Positions 8,355-16,791 are shown, numbered from the stretch's first letter. The stretch is 64,000 nucleotides of DNA from Reyranella humidisoli (GCF_019039055.1 NZ_JAHOPB010000001.1:682001-746000); one strand, 5' to 3'. Notes: a model not told the origin generated them from the letters alone. Program-made: numbers and translations.

Positions 8355-8389
8355 GGTCAATAGTGCTGACCTTGTCAAACACACTGACC
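8355..8389 (-). promoter_or_regulatory. Tandem GGTCA-N7-TGACC operator upstream of ilvE
   Basis: Two adjacent dyads, GGTCA-N7-TGACC (8355-8371) and TGTCA-N7-TGACC (8373-8389), have the same spacing and centres 18 bp apart. On the minus strand a TTGACA (8378-8373) sits inside the second dyad, with a poor -10 match (TAAATG or CTAAAT) 17-18 bases on. This looks like a promoter covered by a dimeric regulator. The regulator is not identified; the MarR-type gene at 9160 is one nearby candidate. Confidence 0.55.
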
Positions 8390-8414
8390 CTATGGTGATT
8401 CCTGCAGGAAAAAA

Positions 8415-9056
8415 TCAGGTCAGGAGGAGCGGCATGCCCGGGTCGCCCTTCTCCATCGCGCGCCGGTAGGCCGGGCGAGCGGCGATTCGCTGCAGATAGG
8501 CGAGGATCGCGGGATAAGGCGAAAGATCGAACGGCAGGAAGTAGCGCATGGTCGTCAGGGAGAAGACGGCCATGATGTCGGCAGTGGTGAACGCAGATCC
8601 GGCCAGATACTCCGCCTTCGCAAGCCGGGCTTCCAGCAGGCCAAGCGCGAGATCGAGGCGGGCCTTCATCGCCTTGAGCATCGGATTGCCGGCCGGAAGA
8701 TCGAGCCGCCCCAGGATCATGTTGCGGCCGGTCGCCGGCTGGAGCGTGCCGTTGGCGAAATGGAACCAATAGAGGAAGTCGGCGAAGTCGGGATGGTCGG
8801 GCGCCAGCACCAGCCGGCCCTTGCCATGCTTCGCGATGATCCAGTCGACGATGGCGCCGGACTCGGCCAGCAGCACGTCGCCGTCCTGCATCACCGGCGC
8901 CGCGCCCAGCGGATGCAGCGCCTTGTATTCGGGCGGCGCCAGCCGCGTGACCGCATCGCGGTCGTAGACCTTCAGGTCGTAAGGGATGCCGAGTTCCTCG
9001 CAGAGCCAGACGATCCGCTCGGATTGCGACTTGCCGAGATGATGGACCGTCAGCAT
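8415..9056 (-). CDS. Glutathione S-transferase family protein
   Basis: The 213-residue protein has a thioredoxin-like N-terminal domain (MLTVHHLGKSQSERIVWLCEEL; the Ser in KSQSER is the likely glutathione-activating residue), the cis-Pro and Glu-Ser pair (LGAAPVMQDGD, LAESGAIVDWI), and an all-alpha C-terminal domain with the FTTADIMAVF N-capping motif. Substrate is unknown. The start at 9056 matches the family N terminus; upstream in-frame codons add unrelated sequence. It precedes ilvE on the same strand with 132 bases between them. Confidence 0.88.
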   Translation of the reverse strand: MLTVHHLGKSQSERIVWLCEELGIPYDLKVYDRDAVTRLAPPEYKALHPLGAAPVMQDGDVLLAESGAIVDWIIAKHGKGRLVLAPDHPDFADFLYWFHFANGTLQPATGRNMILGRLDLPAGNPMLKAMKARLDLALGLLEARLAKAEYLAGSAFTTADIMAVFSLTTMRYFLPFDLSPYPAILAYLQRIAARPAYRRAMEKGDPGMPLLLT

Positions 9057-9124
9057 GGCGTCCTCGCACGAAGAAAGAAAAATGCCGGGGAAAAGCGTCG
9101 CGCCGTAACATCGGCCCGCGCGGG

Positions 9125-9153
9125 GTGTCAACGCAACGCGCCCGCTCTATAAA
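9125..9153 (+). promoter_or_regulatory. Predicted promoter of the marR-type gene
   Basis: GTGTCA (9125-9130) and TATAAA (9148-9153) are separated by 17 bases. The expected transcription start, six or seven bases after the -10 box, coincides with the GTG start codon at 9160, so the message may be leaderless. No Shine-Dalgarno sequence precedes that GTG. Confidence 0.5.
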
Positions 9154-9159
9154 GATGGC

Positions 9160-9657
9160 GTGGAATCCAGAGCCCCCGCCAACCCCCTGTTCCTGCGCGA
9201 CGAAGAGCTGCGTCAGGGCATCGAGCTGATGTTCTACGCCTATCGCGACTTCACGTTCGAATCCGACCAGCAGCTGCGGCACTACCAGCTGGGCCGCGCT
9301 CATCACCGGGCGCTCTACTTCATCGGCCGCCACCCCGGCCAGACGGTCGGGCACCTGCTGTCGATCCTGAAGGTGACCAAGCAGTCGATCAGCCGCGTCC
9401 TGAAGGACCTGCTGGAACAGGGCTATGTCGAGCAGAAGAGCGGCGCGCGCGACCGGCGCGAACGTCTCCTGTGGCTCACGCCGAGGGGTCAGGAACTGGA
9501 GCGCGACCTGACGGACCGCCAGAGCCAGCGCTTCGCCCGCGCCTATCGCGAGACCGGTGCCGAGGCCGTGGAGGGCTTCCGCAAGGTCCTGCTCGGACTG
9601 CTCGACCCCGCGGAGCGGCAGGTGGTCGACAAGCGAATGCGCAGCGGCAACCGCTAG
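9160..9657 (+). CDS. MarR-family transcriptional regulator (PetP-like)
   Basis: A 165-residue winged-helix regulator. The HTH region reads ALYFIGRHPGQTVGHLLSILKVTKQSISRVLKDLLEQGYVEQKSGARDRRE-type sequence across residues 50-100, with the wing RERLLWLTPRG. Helices at both ends should form the dimer interface. It is followed 5 bases later by a response regulator and then a histidine kinase; a MarR gene paired with an OmpR-type gene resembles the petP-petR pair of alphaproteobacteria. Ligand and targets cannot be read from sequence. Confidence 0.88.
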   Translation: MESRAPANPLFLRDEELRQGIELMFYAYRDFTFESDQQLRHYQLGRAHHRALYFIGRHPGQTVGHLLSILKVTKQSISRVLKDLLEQGYVEQKSGARDRRERLLWLTPRGQELERDLTDRQSQRFARAYRETGAEAVEGFRKVLLGLLDPAERQVVDKRMRSGNR

Positions 9658-9662
9658 CGCTC

Positions 9663-10376
9663 ATGGACGCCTCGTCCGACAAGCCGCACATCCTGGTCGT
9701 CGACGACGACACGCGCTTGCGCGAACTCCTCAAGTCCTTCCTGTCGCGCAACGACTTCCGCGTCACGACCGCGGCCAGCGCGGCGGAGGCGCGGCAGCGG
9801 CTGGGCTCCCTCGATTTCGACCTGATCGTGCTCGACGTCATGATGCCCGGCGAGACCGGCCTGGAATTCGCCGGCGAGCTGCGCCGCACCGACGACGTGC
9901 CGATTCTGATGCTCACCGCCATGGTCGAGACCAAGGATCGCATCGCCGGCCTGGAGAAGGGCGTCGACGACTATCTCGGCAAGCCGTTCGAACCGCGCGA
10001 ACTGCTGCTGCGCATCCAGAGCGTGCTGCGCCGCGGCCGGCCGCCTGCTACCGCCGCCGCCGCCGCCGCGGCCGAGACGCCGCGACAGGTGACGTTCGGC
10101 CCGATGCAGTTCGACCTCGAACTCGGCGAGCTCACCGACAAGGGCAAGCGCGTGGCACTGACCGATGCGGAGATCGCGCTGATGCGCGCCTTCACCGGCC
10201 GCATCGGCGAGGTGCTGAGCCGCGATACGTTGTGCAAGACCGTCGGCGCCAACGTGAACGAGCGCGCCATCGACGTGCAGGTCACGCGCCTGCGCCGCAA
10301 GATCGAGCCCGATCCCTCGTTCCCGCGCTATCTGCGCACCGTGCGCGGCCAGGGCTACCGGCTGGTCGACGCATGA
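9663..10376 (+). CDS. OmpR-family response regulator (PetR-like)
   Basis: The 237-residue protein has an N-terminal receiver with the acidic pocket D14-D16, phospho-acceptor Asp58 (LIVLDVMMPG), the switch Thr in MLTAMVE, and Lys in YLGKPFEP. An Ala-rich linker (eight Ala near residue 140) leads to a C-terminal winged helix ending LRTVRGQGYRLV. The ATG at 9663 begins the receiver; the open frame extends further upstream only as overlap with the MarR gene. Its stop overlaps the start of the kinase gene (ATGA). Confidence 0.93.
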   Translation: MDASSDKPHILVVDDDTRLRELLKSFLSRNDFRVTTAASAAEARQRLGSLDFDLIVLDVMMPGETGLEFAGELRRTDDVPILMLTAMVETKDRIAGLEKGVDDYLGKPFEPRELLLRIQSVLRRGRPPATAAAAAAAETPRQVTFGPMQFDLELGELTDKGKRVALTDAEIALMRAFTGRIGEVLSRDTLCKTVGANVNERAIDVQVTRLRRKIEPDPSFPRYLRTVRGQGYRLVDA

Positions 10377-11728
10377 AGTGGAGCGCCATCAGCGACGTGT
10401 TCGAGCGCATCGCGCAATGGTCGGACAAGCATTCGCCGCAGACCCTGTTCGCGCGCGCTTTGATCATCATCGTCGTGCCGATGCTGCTGCTGCAGGCGCT
10501 GTCGGCCTGGTGGTTCTACAGCCAGCGCGGCGACAACGTGACCAACCGGCTGGCCATCCTGCTGGTGCGCGACCTGCGCCTGCTGATCTCGCTGCGGTCG
10601 GACTTCCCCGACGACGAGCATCGCAACTGGATCCTGCGCCGCTCGGCGCAGGACCTCCTGCTGTTCGTCTCCTTCCGCAAGGGCATCGTACGGCCCTTCA
10701 AGGAGCCCGAGTATTTCGACATCGTGGCCCGCGAGGTCCAGGGCGCGCTCAATGCCGACCTCAAGCGGCCCTTCTTCCTCGACAACAATATCGGCGGCGG
10801 CCAGCTGCTGATCGAGATCCAGCTTTCCGATGGCGACGTCATGGAGGTGCTGGTGCCGCATGTGCGCCTCACCTTCGGGTCGAGCTTCGCCTATGTCGTG
10901 GCACAGCTCGGCCTCGCGCTGGTCCTGTTCGGCCTCGCCATCTGGTTCATGCGCCGCGAACTCGTGCCCATCGAGCATCTCGGCGTGGCGGCCGACGCGC
11001 TCGGCAAGGGCCGCGACGTGCCCGATTTCGCCTTCTCCGGCGGAACGCGCGAGGTGCGCAATGCCGCGACCGCTTTCCACACGATGCGCATCCGGCTCCG
11101 CCGCTCGATCCAGCAGCGCACCGAGATGCTGGCCGGGGTCAGCCACGACCTGCGCACGCCGCTCACGCGCATGAAACTGTCGCTGGCCCTCCTGCCCGAA
11201 TCGCCCGAGACGAAGGAGCTGGCCGACGACGTGGCCGACATGCAGCGCATGATCGAGGGCTATCTCGCCTTCGCCCGCGGCGAGGGCGACGAGGAGCCGG
11301 TCGTGACCGACCTGTCCGAGATCCTCGAGGACGTGGCGGCGGGCGTGCGGCGCGACAATGCCGGCCTCGACCTTGGCTGGAACGGCGACATGACGGTCGA
11401 GCTGCGCCCCGTGGCCATGAAGCGCTGCCTGACCAACATCGTGTCCAATGCGTTGCGCCATGCCAACCACGTGAAGGTCGAGGCGGTGCGCGGCCGCACC
11501 TCGATGGAGGTCACGGTCGACGACAACGGCCCCGGCATCCCGCCCGAAAGGTACGAGGACGTGTTCCGCCCCTTCTACCGGCTGGACGAGTCGCGCAACG
11601 CCGACACCGGCGGCGTGGGCCTCGGCCTCAGCATCGCCCGCGACGTGGCCCGCAGCCATGGCGGCGACGTGACCCTCGCCGCCTCGCCGTTCGGCGGCCT
11701 GCGCGTGATTGTGCGAATTCCGCTATGA
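10373..11728 (+). CDS. EnvZ-type sensor histidine kinase
   Basis: A 451-residue membrane kinase. It has a first membrane helix (residues 27-47, ALIIIVVPMLLLQALSAWWF), a periplasmic domain of roughly 135 residues, a second helix near residue 180 (VVAQLGLALVLFGLAIWF), a HAMP segment (RRELVPIEHLGVAADALGKG), the phospho-acceptor His258 in GVSHDLRTPLTR, and an ATPase domain with N box NIVSNALRHA, G1 DDNGPGIPP and G2 GGVGLGLSIA. It is the cognate partner of the overlapping response regulator. Stimulus unknown; the ilvE that follows 64 bases later is often in the same neighbourhood in alphaproteobacteria. Confidence 0.94.
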   Translation: MKWSAISDVFERIAQWSDKHSPQTLFARALIIIVVPMLLLQALSAWWFYSQRGDNVTNRLAILLVRDLRLLISLRSDFPDDEHRNWILRRSAQDLLLFVSFRKGIVRPFKEPEYFDIVAREVQGALNADLKRPFFLDNNIGGGQLLIEIQLSDGDVMEVLVPHVRLTFGSSFAYVVAQLGLALVLFGLAIWFMRRELVPIEHLGVAADALGKGRDVPDFAFSGGTREVRNAATAFHTMRIRLRRSIQQRTEMLAGVSHDLRTPLTRMKLSLALLPESPETKELADDVADMQRMIEGYLAFARGEGDEEPVVTDLSEILEDVAAGVRRDNAGLDLGWNGDMTVELRPVAMKRCLTNIVSNALRHANHVKVEAVRGRTSMEVTVDDNGPGIPPERYEDVFRPFYRLDESRNADTGGVGLGLSIARDVARSHGGDVTLAASPFGGLRVIVRIPL

Positions 11729-11792
11729 GCGATGCTCCGGGGCTTGCGGCGCGGCCGCCTGTGATAGAGTGAGAGAAATACTCAAGAGAGAA

Positions 11793-12890
11793 ATGTCCAA
11801 GACAATGTCCACGCTTCAATTCACCAGCGTTCCGCATCCGTCGCCGGTCTCCGCCGAGAAGCGCGCGGAATTGCTCAAGAATCCGGGCTTCGGCCGGGTC
11901 TTTTCCGACCACATGGTCACCATCCGCTATCATGAGACCAAGGGCTGGTATGACGCCAAGGTCGAGCCGCGCGCGCCGATCCCGATGGATCCGGCCGCGG
12001 CGGTCCTGCACTACGCGCAGGAGATCTTCGAGGGGCTGAAGGCCTACCGCACCGCCGACGGCGGCGCGACGCTGTTCCGCCCGCTGGAGAATGCCCGCCG
12101 CTTCCAGCAGTCGGCCGAGCGCCTCGCCATGCCGATCCTGCCGGAGGACGTGTTCCTCGAGGCTGTCGACCAGCTCGTGAAGATCGACCGCGCCTGGATC
12201 CCGGACGGCGACGGCAGCCTTTACATCCGGCCGTTCATGTTCGCCAACGAGATCTTCCTCGGCGTGAAGCCCTCGTCGGACTACCTGTTCATCGTCATCG
12301 CCTCGTCGGTCGGGGCCTATTTCAAGACCGATGCACCCGCGGTGTCGGTGTGGGTCTCGCAGGATTACACGCGCGCGGCTCCCGGCGGCACGGGCGCCGC
12401 CAAGTGCGGCGGCAACTACGCCTCCAGCCTCCAGGCGCAGGCCGAGGCGACGCGCCATGGCTGCGACCAGGTCGTGTTCCTCGACGCCGTCGAGCAGCGC
12501 TGGATCGAGGAGCTGGGTGGCATGAACATCTTCTTCGTGTTCGACGACGGCTCGATGATCACCCCGCCGCTCGGCGGCACGATCCTGCCCGGCATCACCC
12601 GCAACTCGCTGCTGACGCTGGCCAGGGACAAGGGCATCAAGGTGAGCGAGGAGCGCTACTCGATCGACCAGTGGCGCAAGGATGCCGCCAGCGGCCGCCT
12701 GCGCGAGGCCTTCGCCTGCGGCACCGCCGCGGTCGTCACGCCGATCGGCACGGTCCGCAGCAACGACGGCGAGTTCATGATGGGCAATGGCGGCTCCGGC
12801 GCCAAGACCGAGGAACTGAAGGCCGCCCTCGTCGGCATCCAGCGCGGCCGCGTCGCCGACCCGCACGGCTGGATCCACAAGGTTTACTAG
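11793..12890 (+). CDS. ilvE: Branched-chain amino acid aminotransferase (large, group II)
   Basis: A 365-residue class-IV PLP aminotransferase of the longer bacterial/eukaryotic type. Motifs are YAQEIFEGLKAYR, the PLP Lys204 in GAAKCGGNYA, WIEELGGMNIFFV, and the phosphate loop PGITRNSLL. The ATG at 11793 has AAGAGAG upstream; it lies 64 bases after the kinase. Compared with the ilvE at 7350 it is longer and only distantly similar, so the two are not recent duplicates. It makes the last step of leucine, isoleucine and valine synthesis or the first step of their breakdown. Confidence 0.93.
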   Translation: MSKTMSTLQFTSVPHPSPVSAEKRAELLKNPGFGRVFSDHMVTIRYHETKGWYDAKVEPRAPIPMDPAAAVLHYAQEIFEGLKAYRTADGGATLFRPLENARRFQQSAERLAMPILPEDVFLEAVDQLVKIDRAWIPDGDGSLYIRPFMFANEIFLGVKPSSDYLFIVIASSVGAYFKTDAPAVSVWVSQDYTRAAPGGTGAAKCGGNYASSLQAQAEATRHGCDQVVFLDAVEQRWIEELGGMNIFFVFDDGSMITPPLGGTILPGITRNSLLTLARDKGIKVSEERYSIDQWRKDAASGRLREAFACGTAAVVTPIGTVRSNDGEFMMGNGGSGAKTEELKAALVGIQRGRVADPHGWIHKVY

Positions 12891-12910
12891 AGCGGAGCCG
12901 CGCTACTTTA

Positions 12911-12943
12911 TCCGCTTCCCCATTTGAATGGTGCGGAGAGCGG
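12911..12943. repeat. Degenerate CCCCATTTGAATGG hairpin copy
   Basis: Between the convergent ilvE and gntR genes lies TTCCCCATTTGAATGG flanked by CCGC and GCGG. It resembles a decayed copy of the perfect hairpin CCTCCCCATT-TG-AATGGGGAGG at 55768-55789. It may contribute to transcription termination between the two genes. Confidence 0.45.
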
Positions 12944-12949
12944 TTCGCG

Positions 12950-13789
12950 TCACTTCTGGACGTCGTGCAGAAGCCGCCCGACATTGTAGCCGTCGATATC
13001 GTCGGCGCTGACCGCCATGACGAGGCGTGTGCGGCGGGGCGTCGTCCAGACCGTGACGTAGTGCACGGGTGCGCCCTCGCGGTTGTGTACAAGCCGATCG
13101 ATCTTGAGCGTCGCCGAATTGATCTCGACGTCGAGCGCGCGCGCGACGAACGGGTCGGCGAGCGCGGCGTTGACCTCCTGCGCCACATCCCCCAGCCGCT
13201 CGAAGCTGCCGGCGATCAGCTCGTGCAGCGGCGTCGTCTTCAGCCCCTCCTCCGTGACGGCCTGCGCGAACGGCATCGGAATCCAGCCGTCGAGCAAGGT
13301 CACGGGCTTGTTCTCGAACGACCTCACGCGCACCAGGTGCAGGGCCTGCTCGCCGTCGGTGATGCCGAGATGAGCGGCGATCGGCCGGGGACAGCGCTCG
13401 ACCTCGAGCGCCAGGATCCGCATCGTCGTCTCTTTCAGCGTGCGCCGCAGGTCGCCGATGAACCCGAAGTCCGGTCCATGCTTCGTGTCGATGGTCTTGG
13501 CCGTGACGAAGGCGCCGACGCCCTGGCGATTCTGGACGAAGCCGTCGTCGGCCAGATCGGAGAGCGCGCGTCGCACCGTGATCCGCGAAATCGAGAACTG
13601 GCGGCAGAGCGCTTCCTGGGTGGGCAGCGCCTCGCCCGGGCGGTAGCGGCCCGACACGATCTGCTCCTTCAGCAGGACATAGAGCTGTCGATGCAGCAGC
13701 GCGCCATCGGCCTGCAATTTCATATCGGCGCCCGGTTTCGCCTGCCGGCCCATGCCGCGCGGTCTGCTTGCCTCGATGTCGATTGCCAT
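12950..13789 (-). CDS. GntR-family regulator, HutC subfamily
   Basis: The 279-residue protein has an N-terminal GntR winged helix (QLYVLLKEQIVSGRYRPGE, then PTQEALCRQFSISRITVRRA, LADDGFVQNRQGVGAFV; roughly residues 33-95) and a C-terminal UTRA ligand domain (residues 120-275, with LLDGWIPMPFA and VHNREGAPVHYVTVW). It is divergent from the TctC-dioxygenase-lyase genes with only 41 bases between start codons, so it is their likely regulator. The ligand is unknown; HutC-type proteins often bind the substrate or an intermediate of the pathway they control. Confidence 0.9.
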   Translation of the reverse strand: MAIDIEASRPRGMGRQAKPGADMKLQADGALLHRQLYVLLKEQIVSGRYRPGEALPTQEALCRQFSISRITVRRALSDLADDGFVQNRQGVGAFVTAKTIDTKHGPDFGFIGDLRRTLKETTMRILALEVERCPRPIAAHLGITDGEQALHLVRVRSFENKPVTLLDGWIPMPFAQAVTEEGLKTTPLHELIAGSFERLGDVAQEVNAALADPFVARALDVEINSATLKIDRLVHNREGAPVHYVTVWTTPRRTRLVMAVSADDIDGYNVGRLLHDVQK

Positions 13790-13830
13790 ATTGTATTAAC
13801 TATATACCAACAAAAAGAGGAGGAACGAGG
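13790..13830. promoter_or_regulatory. Divergent promoter/operator between gntR and tctC-type gene
   Basis: This 41-base gap is AT-rich compared with its surroundings. It holds TTGTATTAACTATATACCAA, with an imperfect dyad (TTGTAT against ATACCAA) that could be the GntR/HutC binding site, and the ribosome-binding site AGAGGAGGAA for the plus-strand gene. The TATATA at 13801 may be a -10 element. Confidence 0.4.
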
Positions 13831-14820
13831 ATGGCCAGAAGTATCACAGCGGCGTTCGCCGGCATCGCCCTTGCGTTGGGTGTTGCAGCAACGGCAATGG
13901 CCCAGAACGCGGCCCCCGCCAAGTCCAACTTCGCGCCCACCAGGACCGTCACCATCATCGTTCCCTACAGCCCCGGCGGCGGCACCGATGCCGTCGGCCG
14001 CCTCATGGCCAAGGCGCTGGAGGAAAAGTGGGGCCAGACGGTGATCGTCGACAACCGAACCGGCGGCAATGGCTCGGTGGGCGCGGCCATCGTCGCGCGT
14101 GCCCAGCCCGACGGGCACACGATGGTGCTGGCGGTGTCGGGCATCGCCATCAACGCCCACCTGATGAAGCTGCCCTACGACACGACGACGGCTTTCGCGC
14201 CGGTCACCGCTGTCGCCTATCCGGTCGCGACGCTGCTGGCGACGCCCGACCTGCCGGCCAACGACCTCAAGGGCCTGGTCGAGCTGGTGCGCAAGGAAGG
14301 GCCCGACAAGCGCACGTCGGCGAGCCCCGATCCGGGCAGCCGCCTGATGGCCGAGCGCATCTTCGACAGCGCCGGCATCAAGCTGCTGAACGTCCCCTAC
14401 AAGGGCGCGGCCTCGTTCGTCGGCGACATCTCCGCCGGTCGCGTCGATGTCGGCATCGCCAGCGTCACCTCGGGCCTGGCCCTGATCAACGGAGGCAAGC
14501 TCAAGGCGCTGGGCATCATGGGCACGCAGCGCATCCCCGCCTTGCCCAACGTCGCGACCTTCAAGGAGCAGGGCTTCTCCGGCCTCGACGAGAATTCCTG
14601 GTACGGCCTGTTCGCGCCGGCCGGGACGCCGCCCGCTATCGTCGATGCGATCCAGAAGGACATCGCCAGCGTGCTCGCGGTGCCGGAGTTCCGCGCCAAG
14701 ATCATCGAATACGGCTCCCTGCCCGGCGGCGATTCGCCGACCGCCTTCAGCGAACGCTTCCAGCGCGACATCAAGGTGTCCGGCGAGACGATCCGCCGAC
14801 TCGGCATGACGGCGGACTGA
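13831..14820 (+). CDS. TctC/Bug-family periplasmic solute receptor
   Basis: The 329-residue protein has a Sec signal peptide (ARSITAAFAGIALALG, cleavage after TAMAQ near residue 25) and the Bug-family fold. Typical motifs are VTIIVPYSPGGGTDAVGRLMA, VDNRTGGNGSVG, ARAQPDGHT and NVPYKGA. Such receptors bind carboxylates, but the ligand varies. No TctA or TctB membrane partners are adjacent, so it must use distant ones or serve in sensing. It is followed 11 bases later by a dioxygenase gene, suggesting its ligand feeds that enzyme. Confidence 0.9.
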   Translation: MARSITAAFAGIALALGVAATAMAQNAAPAKSNFAPTRTVTIIVPYSPGGGTDAVGRLMAKALEEKWGQTVIVDNRTGGNGSVGAAIVARAQPDGHTMVLAVSGIAINAHLMKLPYDTTTAFAPVTAVAYPVATLLATPDLPANDLKGLVELVRKEGPDKRTSASPDPGSRLMAERIFDSAGIKLLNVPYKGAASFVGDISAGRVDVGIASVTSGLALINGGKLKALGIMGTQRIPALPNVATFKEQGFSGLDENSWYGLFAPAGTPPAIVDAIQKDIASVLAVPEFRAKIIEYGSLPGGDSPTAFSERFQRDIKVSGETIRRLGMTAD

Positions 14821-14831
14821 CGGAGGACACC

Positions 14832-15902
14832 ATGACAAAGACCGCTCCCATTTCGTGGACCGTCGCCGACGTCGCGGCGGACAAAGGCTGGATCTATGCG
14901 CTGTCGCCGACCGAAGGCGCCGGCCTGATCGCGACGGTGCGCAAGGCCGGATCGGCCGACCGGCCGATCCTGTCGTGGCGCCGCGAGGATTTCGATCTCG
15001 GCTCGGCGGTCCCGACACTCGCCGCTGCCTTCCACGAAGTGCGCGACGGGCGTGGCATGGCGCTGGTGAAGAACCTGCCGCGCGCCAGCGTCACGCCTGA
15101 CGAATTCAGGCTGATGACCTGGGCGATCGGCCTGCATTTCGGCGTGGCGCGGCCGCAGAACAAGGCCAGCGACTACATCACCGAGGTGAAGAACGCCGGG
15201 ATGAACTACCGTAGCCCGACCGGCCGCGGCTACAACTCCAACGCCGAGCTCGACTTCCATGTCGACGGCTCCGACGTGGTGCTGCTCTCCTGCTACAATC
15301 AGGCGCCGGTCGGCGGCATGAGCATGTGCGCCAGCGCCGCCACCGCCTACGACATCGTCAAGCAGGAGCGGCCCGACTATGCCGCGGCCCTGACGACCGA
15401 CTATCCGTTCAGCCGCAACGGCGAGCAGTCCGAGGGCGAAGCGCCTTGGTATCCCGCGCCGATCGTCACGGAAGAGAACGGCCGGGTCTTCTGCAAGTGG
15501 AACCGCAACCGCATCGTCAACGCCCTGAGGCTCGACGGCGCGACGCCGCTTACGGCGCTGCAGCAGGAGGCGATGGAGTATTTCGACACGGTGCTGCGCC
15601 GGCCCGAGAACATGTTCTGCATGAATCTCGAACCCGGCGATCTCCAGATCCTGTGCAACCAGACGATGCTGCACTCGCGCACCGGCTTCGAGGACCATGA
15701 AGACGAGGCGAAGAAGCGCACGCTCTACCGGCTCTGGCTGGCCCGCCCCGATTCGCGGCGCCTGCCGCAGAGCTGGGAGGTCTTCTACGGCACGGTCGAG
15801 CCCGGCGCGGTGCGCGGCGTGATGAAAGGCCAGAACTACGACGAAGTGCGGCGCGGCTTCGACGAGCGCCAGGCCGCGGCCATGGGAATGAAGGCCGCCT
15901 GA
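14832..15902 (+). CDS. TauD/TfdA-type Fe(II)/2-oxoglutarate dioxygenase
   Basis: A 356-residue protein with the jelly-roll dioxygenase layout: an Fe-binding H-x-D (DFHVDGSDVVLL) near residue 141 and a distal His in NQTMLHSRTGFED near residue 280, followed by an Arg (LYRLWL) expected to bind 2-oxoglutarate. The ATG at 14832 has GGAGG upstream. Family members hydroxylate small acids such as taurine, 2,4-D or gamma-butyrobetaine; this one's substrate is unknown. It lies between a TctC receptor and an isocitrate-lyase-family gene. Confidence 0.85.
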   Translation: MTKTAPISWTVADVAADKGWIYALSPTEGAGLIATVRKAGSADRPILSWRREDFDLGSAVPTLAAAFHEVRDGRGMALVKNLPRASVTPDEFRLMTWAIGLHFGVARPQNKASDYITEVKNAGMNYRSPTGRGYNSNAELDFHVDGSDVVLLSCYNQAPVGGMSMCASAATAYDIVKQERPDYAAALTTDYPFSRNGEQSEGEAPWYPAPIVTEENGRVFCKWNRNRIVNALRLDGATPLTALQQEAMEYFDTVLRRPENMFCMNLEPGDLQILCNQTMLHSRTGFEDHEDEAKKRTLYRLWLARPDSRRLPQSWEVFYGTVEPGAVRGVMKGQNYDEVRRGFDERQAAAMGMKAA

Positions 15903-15915
15903 GAAGGAGAGCGAC

Positions 15916-16791
15916 ATGTCCAAGGGTAAGATATTCCGCGACGCCATGAAGCGCGGGATGGTGGCGGCGCCAGGCTGCTTCGACTGCATCACCGCGCGCT
16001 CGATCGAACGCGCCGGCTTCGAGGCGGTCTACATGACCGGCGCCGGCACGGCGGCCAGCCTCGGCTATCCCGACTACGGCCTCGTCACCATGTCGGAGAT
16101 GGCCGACAATGCCGGCCGCATCGCCACGGCGATCAGGCTGCCGGTGATCGCCGACGCCGATACCGGCTACGGCAACGAGCTGAACGCCATCCGCACCGTG
16201 CGCGAGTACGAGAAGCGCGGCGTCGCGGGCATCCATATCGAGGACCAGGGCTTCCCCAAGAAGTGCGGCCACCTCGAGGACAAGACCATCGTCCCCATCG
16301 AGGACTATGTCGCCAAGATCCGCGCGGCAGTGAGCGCCAAGGTCGATCCGGACTTCCTCATCATCGCCCGCACCGATTCGCGCGCCATGCTGGGTTTCGA
16401 GGAGGCGATCCGCCGCGCCAATGCCGCCATCGAGGCCGGCGCCGACATGGCCTTCGTCGAGGCGCCGCAGACGCTCGAGGAAACGGCTTCGGTGCCGAAG
16501 CTTGTGAAGGGTCCGTGCCTGCTCAACATGGTGTGGAAGGGCAAGACCCCGGACCTGTCGATCGACGAGGCGGGCAAGATGAACTACGCGGTGATGATCC
16601 TGCCCGGTGTGCTGACGCGCACCGTGGTCGGCGCCTGCGACGCGGCGCTGGCCGATCTCAAGGCCAAGGGCCGCCATCCCGCGCCGCTCTCCGACATCAC
16701 GCCGCAACAGGGCTTCCGTCTTTCCGGCGCTGACGAATGGGACGGCTATCGCACCCGCTTTCGTGAGCCGGTGCCGAAGGCGGCAGAGTAG
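15916..16791 (+). CDS. Isocitrate lyase / PEP mutase superfamily protein
   Basis: A 291-residue TIM-barrel enzyme. It has the superfamily motifs PGCFDCITARSIE, VIADADTGYGN (metal-binding acids), HIEDQGFPKKCGH with the catalytic KKCGH loop of C-C lyases, and IIARTDSRA. The KKCGH Cys points to a lyase (methylisocitrate-, 2,3-dimethylmalate- or oxaloacetate-like activity) rather than a PEP mutase. It begins 13 bases after the dioxygenase and is the last gene before inverted repeat copy B. Plausibly it cleaves the hydroxylated product of the preceding enzyme. Confidence 0.87.
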   Translation: MSKGKIFRDAMKRGMVAAPGCFDCITARSIERAGFEAVYMTGAGTAASLGYPDYGLVTMSEMADNAGRIATAIRLPVIADADTGYGNELNAIRTVREYEKRGVAGIHIEDQGFPKKCGHLEDKTIVPIEDYVAKIRAAVSAKVDPDFLIIARTDSRAMLGFEEAIRRANAAIEAGADMAFVEAPQTLEETASVPKLVKGPCLLNMVWKGKTPDLSIDEAGKMNYAVMILPGVLTRTVVGACDAALADLKAKGRHPAPLSDITPQQGFRLSGADEWDGYRTRFREPVPKAAE

